A stretch of DNA of 64,000 nucleotides, taken from positions 1-64,000 of the forward strand of contig JAXGGA010002973.1 in the NCBI GenBank assembly GCA_038373865.1. The letters run 5' to 3'. Shown here one piece after another: positions 11,140-22,531 of the stretch; the stretch's first letter is position 1, and every line of letters starts with the position of its first letter. Both the position numbers and the translations under genes were made by a program. Source of the DNA: Uloborus plumipes. Taxonomy: Eukaryota; Arthropoda; Arachnida; Araneae; Uloboridae. The notes beneath the pieces were generated by a model. It saw only the letters and a list, made by a program, of their open reading frames with translations. It was not told the DNA's origin and did no database searches.

Positions 11140-11893
11140 TTATTAGGCATATTAGTTCTTTTAACAGTTCGTAATTTTGTTTAATGATTGCTTTCTCATG
11201 ATTTCGTTTATACCAAAAAACACTCCCAAAATATTGTTGGCATCATATATTTTTCCTCGGTTTTTAGAATTAAGCAAGTGAAAACATCAAGTGTGAAATA
11301 ATATCATTCATATACATTTTTTAAAAAATCGACGCTAATCACATAAAACGAAGAAAAGAGTGAAAGCTCGACTAAAATAATTTTCATTTACTTTTTCTTC
11401 TTTTATAACACAAAAGCAAAAAAAAAAAAGGTTTTTCTCTTGTATAGTCTTCTAAATGGTACTCGTAGATATGATTCATATGAATAATACTTTTTCACAC
11501 TTATATATACAAATTTAAAAACAAATTTTAGGGAAAAACTTTTTTTCCAACTGTTTTTATTTTGCATCTGGAATAATGGAAAAACACATATAGTCAAGTT
11601 TCAGCGACTTGATTCCAACTCCTATAGATTTAAAATATTCACTATCTAGCCTATAACGACTATCAAGACGCTACGAGTAGACAAAGCGTAAAATAACCTT
11701 TCGCACTACTTTCAGAACTGAAAGCGACATTAACAGACCACAAATGTATTTGTCAAAAAAGGTAAAATGAAACCAGCCAATCATTCATGAACTCAAATTA
11801 TTCCGAGAAAAAAATTGTCCTCTATAATAGCTCTTTTTTTCCCCACACTTGGTATGGTGCAAAAGCGCGCGTGATTCAACCGAAGGGCCTTAC
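11140..11893. other. AT-rich sequence, no gene seen
   Basis: No recognisable repeat ends or coding family. Confidence 0.45.
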
Positions 11894-12026
11894 CTTGCGC
11901 AGCGGAGTTAGGAGCTTCGTCCTGGGGCGCCCGGATCAGTTTGAGCCGGATGAAGGGGCTTGTCGGAATTGCTCGCGACGCCCTCTCGCGTCCTCCTCTT
12001 TTGCGCAAGATGGGAAGTCTCGGCTC
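11894..12026 (-). other. GC-rich, CpG-rich island; candidate host exon
   Basis: About 62% GC by hand count, in a region that is otherwise about one-third GC, and rich in CpG. On the minus strand it is an open frame (contains RLKLIRAPQDEAPNSAAQ) bounded by a weak acceptor-like CAATAG (12032-12027) and a strong donor-like CAAG|GTAAGG (exon end 11894). The frame closes at a TAG just upstream. The protein is not recognised. It could equally be part of an unknown transposon or a structured RNA. Confidence 0.3.
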
Positions 12027-12225
12027 CTATTGTTCTAGTTTCTGGTCATCCAGCCTGTTGCCTGCTTGCTTTTTTCCCAATGATATAGTGATAGATTTGT
12101 TTTCGTTATCAGTTGCAAACATTGTGCGAGTTTTCGATATTTTTTACATCTTCTGCAAATGTGAGTTCAACGGTAGTCAAATATAACAATCTTAAAATAA
12201 TAAAATAGCAATATTTTACTGACAT
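12027..12225. other. Unassigned AT-rich flank of the GC island
   Basis: No feature seen. Confidence 0.4.
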
Positions 12226-12345
12226 GTTTATTTTATTTTGTTTTATTTTATTTTTATTTTATTTTTATTTAATTTTATTTTTTATTTTATTTTTATTTAT
12301 TTTTTTATTTCATTTTATTTATTTATTTCTTTATTTTTTGACGAC
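12226..12345. repeat. TTTTA/TTTAT low-complexity tract
   Basis: About 120 bp of nearly pure T and A in TTTTA- and TTTAT-like units. The hydrophobic Phe/Tyr/Ile frame here is an artefact of the tract. Confidence 0.9.
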
Positions 12346-12779
12346 TTTTTTTTTAAACGGCGACCGCGAGGCTGGCTAACGGAGAATATTCTTTTACTGA
12401 AAAATATAAGCTTGCAATATTAAAATCACAATGTTTTTCTGATGTCAAATAAATATCATAAGGATTTTTGCTCTAGAATACATTTGCATCAGAAAACCAG
12501 GAAAAACACAACTTTGCGTGAAACTAAGGAAAGCAAAAAGTTCCGTCTAGAACTAAACGAGCCTAGCTTTCCGTTACCCTCAACGATATTCCAGCATCTG
12601 ATCCATGCTCTCTTAATTATCTAAGACAAAAAATGTGCGTCAGAAATATACTGTTATCATTTAATTCTGATTTCTCTGAATACGAAGTATAACCTTTCTC
12701 ATCTTCAGAAAAAAGATTCATTTGTTTCTGCTGCTCATTGACCACCACAAAACTACCAAGTAGTGGTTCGGCATCAATG

Positions 12780-13175
12780 AGAAAATGTCGATGTTTCAAA
12801 ACATCGATGTTGAAAAATTATCTCAGATAATAAATTGATTGATGTAAATTTAGCTCTGCATGAAAACATTTTTCATAGTAGTATGAACTTGGAATATGCA
12901 CTAAAAAGTTCGATGTTTCAGAACACCGATGTTTAAAAATATCGATGTTTTTGGGTCGATGTACCGATCCTATCGATGTTTTAATTTTTAACATCGATGT
13001 TAAAAATTATGCCATAAAAATTTCAATGTATGCTAAAGTGATTAAATATGAAACCCATTGTCATAATAAAACGTGGTTGCTTGAAAATGGTGTAAGAAAG
13101 CTTCTCAAACTTTTAATGAAGGTACAAAAAACGAGTTTTTTGTGAAAACTCGATGTTTTGGAGAAAAAACGCCGA
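12780..13175. repeat. Cluster of ATCGATGTT motifs
   Basis: About ten copies or near copies of (A)TCGATGTTT or its complement, for example at 12788, 12804, 12911, 12923, 12939, 12974, 12992 and 13150, several in facing palindromic pairs such as ACATCGATGTT. No bounding inverted repeat or coding sequence is evident. Confidence 0.6.
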
Positions 13176-14729
13176 TATTGATGAACTCAAAAACCAAAAC
13201 TTTATCTAAATACAAAATTTTAACAAAATCATTCTAGCCGTTTTCTAGATCCAAAATATAAATATGCCCGTTTAAAGAAATAAGATACTTCTCTTTTATC
13301 AACAAATTAAGCTGGAATGTTGGTCATGACACACTCATCAACAAATACTCTAAATGGCTGGCCACATCCACCCGTTTGGTCCTTGTTAGCCATTTGCTGA
13401 AATTGCAAAGTTTGCACAACGCCGACAAAGCGTTTCAGGAAAGATAATTACACAAATGTTACACAAACCTTTCCTGAAAATTGCACTCACGGAAGCAATG
13501 ACAAACTTTGACCTTCATGAGGGGAGAACGCAAAACTCAGTTCTTCAAAATCGGTCACTTTTCAAAAGCTTTGAGGAACACTTATGGGCTCCGGAAAGGG
13601 GGGGTAATGGGGCTCATTTGAACTTCTTCCGGGGGAACTAGTTTTTGATGATTTTTTATTTATTATTTCGTTTTTTACTTTTTTTAAAATTAATTATAGT
13701 GAGTATATAAATATTTTTTAATTTATTTTTTTTAAATAACTGTTAATACTAAATAAGTAAAATTGAAAGAAATTAATAAATAAAAATTTAAGTGAAGTAA
13801 ATGGATGAAATAAATAGAAATTAATAAACTACTTTGAAAAATGAACTTAAAAAATGTAAAAGTAAAAGAAATAAATAAAAACAGATAATACTTTTTTTAA
13901 CTGGTGCACCCCCCCCCCCTCCTCCCTGTATAAAATCCTGCCGGCGGCCATGGGATCATTTCTCTAAAACCCAAAACGACCAAAAACTTATTCTCGTTTG
14001 TTGAAACGTACATAATCACTCAACGATTAACGTAAATTCCAACTCTTAACATAGTTTGATTCAAAAATAATTCTGAAATCAGCATTAAACGGGCGAGCGA
14101 TTACTACACAAACAAAGAACTTTCATTTAATGGAATCTAAACTTCAGAGTTTAGAAACCACGAATGCGAACTTTACGCCAACTTAACCTTCAAATCCCAG
14201 AATCTAATTACGACGAGAGTCAACAGAGATGAGAGCCTCTTGGAATAATATTTTTGCCAGATGGAATGCCGCAATCATGTTATTCTATATTCAGAATGAA
14301 ATAACTGGCGAAAATGGGATACGCTCGTAATTAAGTTTTCTGTCCTGCAACTCTCGAAAATCGTTTGCTAAAAACTTTTTTCAGACACAAAAGGATTTTT
14401 TTTCTTAATTACAGAATATCAGACTTGCATTTGGCATTGATTTTAAATATCAAGAAAAGAGCAATGTTTTTTAAGAAGTAGGAATAACAAATCAAGCTGT
14501 ACTCCTTTTTAATTTTTTGAAGCGAAAATCCCAGCTGGATTTACTGAGTTTTTTGATAAAAGATGCAGCGAGATATGTTATCTTTTTTAAAACTTAGTCA
14601 TAACACTTTCTTTGGAGAAGAATTTGAAACTGAAAATTAAATTGAAATTGAAACATCACTTTTCAGAAAATATTCACCAATAAAACTGAATTTTCCAACA
14701 CCTTTCTTGGGCTTCTTTATTGCATTTAA
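13176..14729. other. No gene seen; poly-G and poly-C runs
   Basis: Holds a G-rich patch (about 13597-13632) and a C-run (13908-13919) with TAAATAAATA-type AT sequence between. Neither shows clear paired termini. No coding family. Confidence 0.45.
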
Positions 14730-15252
14730 CCCCTTCAGTCGGAATTATGAAATAGTTAACCAAAAATGTTTTTATTTGGTACACAAAGTACTATGGCTAA
14801 GAGCATCTCACAAACAAAATTTCAAACTTGTGAGTAAAAAATTAAAAGAGTTATGACGTGGCCAATTTTCCAGATACATATTTTGAAATTAATATTTCAG
14901 CAAAAAAATATATAAAACATCACTCAAACTTTGTCGTAAAATATTCTCCAAACAATAACAAAACATAATATAAGCATTTGAAATGATAAATAAAAGATCA
15001 TACGATCCACTTCAGAAAAAAAGCAACTTTTTTCGGCGAGAGTGCATGGTTGGAAAAACAACCCAATCCCAGTTTCTCAATCCATTTTTGGGAATGTTGC
15101 CAATCCCAAAAGCAGAAATTTTTGCTCAGATAATAACAAGCAGATTGCAAATTGCCAACTACAAAAAAAATCAAGTAATTAAGTCAATTATTAAATGATA
15201 AGCAGCTGTTCAAAGTTGATGTCCGGTATACCGGACACCAGGTCTGAAGGGG
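14730..15252. mobile_element. piggyBac-like MITE (TTAA target)
   Basis: Both ends are CCCCTTCAG read inward, directly flanked by TTAA (14726-14729, 15253-15256). A perfect palindrome TCCGGTATACCGGA lies at 15222-15235 close to the right end. TTAA duplication and C-rich ends are the piggyBac signature. The 71-codon frame inside (14983-15198) is not transposase. Confidence 0.78.
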
Positions 15253-16527
15253 TTAAGAAGAAAATTGCACTATTTTTCTCAAAAAAAATCTAATTTTTAT
15301 AATTAAGTCAGTCATACTATAATATAACTAAATTTCAAAGCATAATTCATTGATAAGCCCTGGATTTTTTTTTTCAATTCTGCTTCAGTAAAAAAAAAAT
15401 ATGACCTTCATTTCAAAGATATACATTGTATTTTAAGGATAACAATTTCAGAACATATATTTGCTGTACGCATGAAATAAAGAGCTAAATGAGGACAACG
15501 ACAGCCCAAAAATACATTAAATTTATTAAACTGCTACTCTTGGCAATCAAAAGTTTAAAAAAGCATTCATAAAATGCATTTGAGGGACAACAGCTCTTAC
15601 TTAAATGTACTCATATCCATACATTTGCAAGTTTCAAGCCAATTTTTTATCACTTTATTGCAACAATATGAAAATAGATCAAAATTAGCTGAATAAGGAA
15701 CTCAACAATAAAAAAATTTGAGAACTACGGTTTTAAACGTGCAAGTAGGTGGTGTAATAACCAAAAGAAATACTTGAATACAAAATTTTAAGTGTATATT
15801 GGGTGCTTTTAGTTAGCATCCAAAAAAATAATGATAATAATAATAAAATACCCGTGAGAAAATTTTCTCTTGCTCCAGTTGTTTTGTTTACGTCAGTTTT
15901 GTTGTCAGACTTTTTTTAAAACTGTTTTGAGGAGTGTCATGTTTATTAAATTTTAATTGCTTTCCATAGTTGCAGAGAAAAATAGCTTTAAGAGATAAAA
16001 ACCTTGATCTGGCTAACAACCTCAAACCAGAACTTTTAGATACGCTAACAGAGAATAACTCTAAATTGCGTTTGTTAAAGTTTCTAAAAAGTTCAAGTAG
16101 TTAAAATCCTTTACACTAGAGTAACCAAGCCGTTGTTTAAATAAAGATTAAAATTGCATGGCTTTATTTAATATAAAAAGTTTGTTTATCATCTTCCACT
16201 CTGATGCACATTCGTATTCAGGACAAAAACTTTCTTTTGCTTTATATATAAAAGTTTTTCAATGATTTTTCCGTAGTATTTAATATTTATTTTCTGTAAT
16301 TTAATTAAAATTCATACCTGCGTGAGTTTTTAGTATTAAGTAGTGGATGTGAAATCTCGAAGGCACTGAATTAAAGTTATAATCAGAACTTAAAACTGGC
16401 AACAATACATTTTAAGAGTTATAAATAATTATTTCATGGCCATGCTTAAAATTATACACAGAGCAAAAAAAAGGGAGGGGGGCGTATTTAAGTCAAAACT
16501 TATTTTCTTGTTAAATCTTTATGTATA
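15253..16527. other. No gene seen
   Basis: AT-rich, with no recognised repeat ends or coding family. Confidence 0.45.
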
Positions 16528-18189
16528 GGGTGAGTTCTGGTAAGTGCGTACCCTTTTTTTCAAAGTTCATGTTCTCAAGGATGCTGCTCTGTTGAAAAAT
16601 CTTGTACACTCACAATTTTTTTTTAGTTTTCTTTCCAGATCCTTTACTAAGATTTTCAAGCATATACTATGTCAAATAAACCATAAGCATAGGTTTTGTG
16701 ACCTGGTTTATGACACCTATTCTAAGGTACGCACTTTCCCTACCTAGCGGGGTAAGTGCGTCCACCTTAAATTATGTGAATATGAACAGGAAAAAACTTC
16801 TGGCACATGTTAAATATGTTAGGTAGTTGCCTTGGGATAATTCCTAATACTAAAGATCAGCACTTGCTTGCATGGATGAAACGCAATCAGTGATATCCCA
16901 CGTGTCTTGCGAACAACTGTGATTTGAAGATTGAGATTGTTGTGTTTGTGATTCTTCCTTTGTCCTTTTAATAAGACCAAGTGAGCAAATGTAAGTTGTT
17001 TTTATTTAGTAATAATCACTTATAGTCTACATAGTTTATTTTAGTTCAATACATCAATCAGTCTGTGTTTAAGCCAGGGTTCGCACTTACCCCTTCTTAA
17101 ATGTAAGATGAGACATGTGTGTCCAATAGCGTTGTTGTAAGTGCGTACACCTGTGATTTTCTTTCATTCTATTTATATGGTAGATCGTTATGTGACCTGA
17201 GTGAACAATTCGTTTTTTTTTTTCGAATAAATACGGTTTTAAAATATTTTTCTTATTAGAATCAGCAGCAGTAAGAAAAAACACAAAATAAAGATTAAAA
17301 AAAAAGATAAGAAAAGAATTGATCATATGATACTTGTATTTTTTTTTCTTGTACATTGAAATAGTTTTTCATAAGGTGTTCTTAATTTTCTTAACTATAA
17401 TTTATTCATTACTCCACTTTCGTTTTTTGAATCAGTTGGTTTCTTATTCAGTGTTTCATTTAATTTCATTGCTTCATTTGTCATTCTGTTTTAAATTAAG
17501 TATAGCTTATGATTGCTATTTTGAACGAACAATTTACTAACTGATATCTAAAAGCCAATATATTTCAGAGGTAATGAATAAAATTGAAATATTATGCCGC
17601 ATTCAATGTAAATATAAATACTTGATGGAAATGACATCGGATTTATAATTGGCTTATAAAAGAGTTATAAGCAAAATTAAAGGTGAATTTCGAGAGTCGG
17701 ATTTTCCACGTAATGGTACGCACTTGCTCCGCATAATAGTACGCATATGCCTCATGATAGCGGTACGCACTTGCCCCATCATAATGGTACGCACTTACCC
17801 CCACCTTACTTTAAAGAAAGGGAAAGTACGTACCGTCATATAAACAAATTTTAGTTAGAGTATTTGATCAAAATACTTCATGTATGTTATTAGTAGCTAT
17901 TACCCAAAGGAAACAACTTGCATTCCTTGACTTCAATTGCTTGGTATGACTACAAGAGAAACTTAAACAAAACCTTCTCAATCTTTACTTTAGAGTTTTT
18001 TTGAAGACATTTAAGTTGTCTCTGATTGTGTTTCGTCTATTGAATCCAGGCCTGAATTCTACCTATTGAAATTATCATTAGACAGTTATCTAACATAGTC
18101 GATGTGTTGCAGAAGCCATTTCAGGACAGTGTTCATATAATTCCCAGTGGACGCACTTACCCCGTGGACGCACTTAGCAGAACTCACCC
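16528..18189. mobile_element. TA-flanked GGG...CCC element with iterated GTACGCACTTACCCC motif
   Basis: Begins GGGTGAGTTCTGGTAAGTGC and ends GCAGAACTCACCC, with TA on both sides (16526-16527, 18190-18191). The motif GTACGCACTTACCCC or its complement recurs about twelve times: near 16541, 16726, 16749, 17080, 17137, 17715, 17738, 17762, 17786, 17826, 18147 and 18164. Only short frames lie inside; no transposase. The TA duplication suggests a Tc1/mariner/pogo-type mobiliser; the repeated motif is a good candidate for its binding site (inference). Confidence 0.8.
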
Positions 18190-20261
18190 TAACACAAACT
18201 CCAAAATATGTGTGTCCGGTGCAAACTCAAAAACTACCGGGCCGATTTCGTTCCCATTTTTACAGCAGGTACTGGTAAGCTCAATGCAGGTTGTCAGACC
18301 AGGTAGGAAAAAATTAAATGAATGGTTCTTTTTTTCCATTCGAAATCTAAATTTTTGACCCAAAAAATGGCTTTATCTAGAGAAATAATTATCGTGTCGT
18401 CTTGATCTTGGTCTCATTAGAAATATTACGAAAATTCCTATTTTAGAAAATTTTATCCTTACGGTGCCGTGAATGGGAATGTTGAAAAATCACGTGGAAA
18501 CGACTTATACCCACTTAAAGTTTGTAAAAATCAAGTTTTAATTGCTGTTGCCATTTTGTTTAAACGTGGAAAGATTGACTTCGACATTTCAATACGAAGT
18601 GAACTTAGCCAAGGCTTAGCTCGATCTTTGCAGTTCTCGGGATTACGCTTAAATGTTTTGAAGGATAAAACATTACTCTTTCTCCATTTTTTTTATTAAC
18701 TGCACGAGCGCAGGCCGTGCTGATACTGCTGGTCTCTAATACAACTCGAAAAAAAGGAAACTAATTTTTAAAGAAGAAACCTTTTACTGCTTAAATTATA
18801 GTTTATTGCGCCGTATTAATTCCTTCTTTAACTCTCAGTCTGTTAGCAATGTTACTTTTTATAAATGAACAAGCAACAATTACGGGTCAATTTTGTTTCC
18901 ATATCGCTGCTACTAAAAAACTTTTTGAGAGCATTCTTAGTCTTTAATGCTAGTTCCAAACCACGAGTGAAGGGTTTTCTAAAAAAACTTCACTGGTGTA
19001 CAGTTATCAATGATTGTCATCAAAGTATTTGAAAATAAACCAATTTCTTCCGAATTAATGAACAGCAGAAATAACTGAATCAATATGAAAACAAACAAAT
19101 ATAATTTTGAAATTAGCATGTTTGTACTGCACGTGCTTCAGCTGGTTGTAGCCCTATTTAAAGTCTTGTTTCTGCTCAAAAAAATAACAAATACTGTAAA
19201 AGCATTCTTAAATACACAAGTGTGTGGCTTGTATGACTTGAAAAAGATTTTTGTTAAAGATTTGCTGTGAAGTGGTCCTGTTTTCCTTGGGATGGTACAG
19301 AAGTCGATATTTATCACAATGAAAAACATTTACCATAACAAAATTATATTATATTTAGTATTTACATTTGAGTTTTGAAGTATTATTATTTGTAAGCAAT
19401 TATTTTTCTTCGTAATTATCAGTGCAATCAAAATTCGTATAGTAATGAAATACGCTTCAAATAGAAAAGCAAAAAATTGTCCCTACTTGAATTTGTATGT
19501 ATTGAGTTTTCGTTTAAACCTTCTCTCATTATATGAATGCATTTCAGAGGATAACGACTCTCTTAAAAAAAAAAAAAAATGTTGGTGAGTGCGTGGTATC
19601 CAACACAAAATTCCTCAAAATGCTAAAAGTAACAAAAAAATGTTATCTGATTAGAAGAAGTGAAACCTCTTCTTTTTATTTTGACCATTCATTTAAACAA
19701 TGTTTCTGTTTCCAATTCTCAATTATAGAAAAGAACTTTGTAAAGCAGGAAATTTCTTTTTCGTACTCTCGAACAATAAACTGCCAAATAAAATGAAGCC
19801 ATTCAGCTTTAGTTATAGTAAACCAAAAATAATCCACTAAATTACAATTCACTTTTAAAACAAATGATCACGAATTTGTAAATAAACCAATTGCAGCAGT
19901 TACGGAAAGCCCAATCATAAATTTCATTCTTACCCAAGATAATTTTCTGAGGAGCTCAAGCAAATACCGAATAACCTAGGTTTCATCTCTTAACGCCATT
20001 GGGATATCTGAACTAAAACCGGACAGCCAGATTGAACTTTTTGAGTTGAGCTCGGAAAACTTACGCATGTGAGAAGTATGAAAATACCCAATTATGTCTT
20101 AGGTTACGTTTGAACGATTAACAGCGGCCACAATTACGTGTTTAAATAAATGCTTAAACGTATGCCAGTGCAACTATTGCATGCGCACATGTATAAAAAC
20201 TTAACATCTCACATCTAGTTGTTGTTGTTCGATAAATAAATTTGAAGTTAGTGTTCTTATG
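18190..20261. other. No gene seen
   Basis: The largest frame (18469-18699, 76 codons) has no family resemblance. A poly-A run lies at 19566-19579. Confidence 0.45.
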
Positions 20262-20461
20262 CACTGCTCAAAACAATTAAAGGATATTGAGATTTTGGGT
20301 TGATTTTGCACCTAAAGACCATTTTGGTTGATTGATATTATCGACTACACGGAGTAAGCTATAAGAGATAAAAATTGCATTAGTTTGGCAGAAAAAAATG
20401 CTTTTTGTTTAGCTTTTGGGTGTACAAGGGAAAAAAGAAAAAAAAACGCATTTTCTGAAAA

Positions 20462-22255
20462 TTAGAATAACAAATTAAAAAAGGGTTTCCTTTGAAGAAA
20501 ACCACTTTTAGTAGGGGGTATGGTTCCCCGGACAGCTAGCAGTGTTAAACACCTCTGAAGCATGGATTCAGTGAGGGTATTAATGAGGGGCTGGGGTATT
20601 CTGTCCCACTCTTCCTGAAGAGCTTTTTCAAGTGCCTGGAGAGTTTCTGGAGGTGATAATCTTTCAGCCACTCGTCTTCCTAGGATGTCCCGAACATGCT
20701 CTATTGGGTTCATATCCGGAGAACACGCTGGCCATTCCATACGTACAATTTCTTCTTCAAAAAGAAAATCATTCACCAAGTTAGCACGATGTGACCTGCA
20801 ATTGTTGTCTATTAAAATTAAGTCATCTCCAACTGCTGCAGCGTAAGGGACGACGATAGGTCCGAGGATCTCATCTCTATATCGATGACCAGTCAGAGTT
20901 TCATTTCGGAAGATATGGAGGTCGGTTCGACCATCAATGGAATGCCGGCGAAAACCATCACACCTCCACCACCAAATCTGACAGTTTCGCGCACAAATGC
21001 TGGATTATTTATCGTGCCACATTCCCTCCAGATGAAAACCCGCCTATTATCAGAATGAAGGGAAAAGCAGGCCTCATCAGAGAACAGGATATTGCACCAC
21101 TCATTTCTTCCCCAACTAACGTGCTCCGTTGCCCACTGTCTACGGGCATGACAGTGACTTGCACTTAATCTGACATACACCACTGCTCGACGGGCATACA
21201 TGCCAACGGCGTGGAGTCGATTTCGGACTGTGTGTGTCGAAACACGGGTGCCAGTAGCCGAGCAAAGTTGTTGTTGCAGTTGAGTGGCACTCATATTTCG
21301 GGGCCTCCAAGCCGATAAACCCTACTAAAAATGACCCATAGAGATCAATAGAAAAAGTCTATTGATATGAATTGATTTCTATAGATGTGTCTATTGGTAT
21401 CGATAGAAGCTATTGATACCTGTAGCCTATTGATCATAACCTCAATGGATATCCATATAAGCCCAATAGACATCAATGGAAATTTGGTCAATAGGAAAGC
21501 ATTTCAATGGATATCAATCGAATAACCCTAGTAAAAATGACCCATAGAGATCAATAAAAAGAAATTGTATGGGGAAATGGATAACGGATATCAATACTGT
21601 TAAATCAGTAGGGACCTATTGATATCAGTAAAGATCAAAACAAGATCCATAGCATCTTTCAGTGACATGAATAGAACAAAACCGTAGGATCTATGATATC
21701 AATAAAGATCCATAGCATCGTAGAATTAAAAAAAATGTACGGGGAAATGGCCAACGGATATCAATAGAGTTAAATCAGTAGAGGTCTAGTGATATCAGTA
21801 GAACAAAACCGTAGAATCTATGGATATCAATAGAGATTCATAGCATCTTCTAGTGGTATCAGTAGAACAAGCCGTAGAATCTATGGATATCAATAGACAT
21901 CCATAGCATCTTGTTCAACTGAGATCAGTAGACCTCTGCTGATTTAGCTCTATTGATATCCGTTGGCAATTTCCCCGTACATTTTTTTATTGATCTCTAC
22001 GGGTCATTTTTAGTAGGGAATCTAAATAGCGGTCTTCATTGGGCGTTGTAGCCGGGCTATGCACTTGTCCTGATGTATGGTCAGCACTTTCAGTCTCTAG
22101 AAAACGGTTCCAGACCCTGGAAACTACACTTTGAGAAACTTCAATGGCTTCCGCTATGGCTTCTTCAATGGCTTCCCGGCTTGTGTTTGGCCTTCCTCTA
22201 GTCTGCCAACAACTCTAGAAATTTCTGAATTGGTCAAATGTCTTCGTTGATACAT
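20462..22255 (-). pseudogene. Tc1-family DDE transposase, broken
   Basis: The gene starts at the ATG at 22255 (MYQRRHLTNSEISRVVGRL, a helix-turn-helix start) and ends at 20462. Domains in order: paired-like HTH (SQSVVSRVWNRFLE near 22130-22080), a second DNA-binding segment (CSATGTRVSTHTVRNRL), and the DDE core: FSDEACFS (Asp codon near 21076-21078), a GGGGVMVFAGI strand, LIDNNCRSH (Asp at 20807-20809) and SPDMNPIEHV (Glu at 20699-20701). Damage: a frameshift near 22172 beside a small in-gene duplication, the 699-bp repeat at 21320-22018, and a one-base frameshift near 20940. Relatives usually have two acidic residues before NCRSH; here the second is Asn, so the catalytic Asp may be lost. Without the insert it is about 360 codons, close to the usual 340. 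Confidence 0.92.
21320..22018. mobile_element. Repeat inserted in the Tc1 transposase gene
   Basis: Outer ends CCCTACTAAAAATGACCC (21320) and its complement ending at 22018. The flanking octamers CCGATAAA and AATCTAAA share only TAAA at matching positions, so an 8-bp duplication is possible but decayed. An internal copy of the left end starts at 21526; from there to 22018 the inverted ends extend for about 55 bp. The body repeats GGATATCAATAGA and ATCCATAGCATC many times. Removing it with one octamer restores the transposase frame. Confidence 0.75.
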
Positions 22256-22531
22256 GGCACACATCGGAACAATGCTCTTACAGAACGTCAAATAGTATTT
22301 TCTTCTGCCTTATCTTATAGTAAAGTGAGTGGGAAATTTCATTCGCTGCCGCTAGAGAGCCTTTTTCGGCGTCAAACTCAAAATTTGCATACTATGAAGT
22401 TTGGAAATAAGCAAAATTTACATTTGAAACTCTCTTTTTCCCTTTTATGCAAAAAAAAAAAGATGTTAAAAAATGTTTAAACCCATTTTTTATAGGAAAC
22501 TTACAATATCCTTTAATTGTTTTGAGCAGTG

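Larger units (their letters stand above)
20262..22531 (-). mobile_element. Tc1-family DNA transposon, interrupted
   Basis: Terminal inverted repeats of 27 bp, beginning CACTGCTCAAAACAATTAAA at 20262 and mirrored at 22505-22531, are perfect. The right flank is TA (22532-22533) and the left flank TG (20260-20261), a probable one-base decay of the TA duplication. The element is 2270 bp; without the 699-bp insert it would be about 1.57 kb, normal for Tc1. It holds one broken transposase gene on the minus strand. Confidence 0.93.

Noticed and set aside
12238..12423. Hydrophobic frame that could be read as a membrane protein
   Set aside because: It is the TTTTA tract; composition explains it.
16528..18189. 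Repeated 15-mers that could suggest a CRISPR array
   Set aside because: Spacing is irregular, both orientations occur, and the copies sit in a TA-flanked transposon in a eukaryotic sequence.
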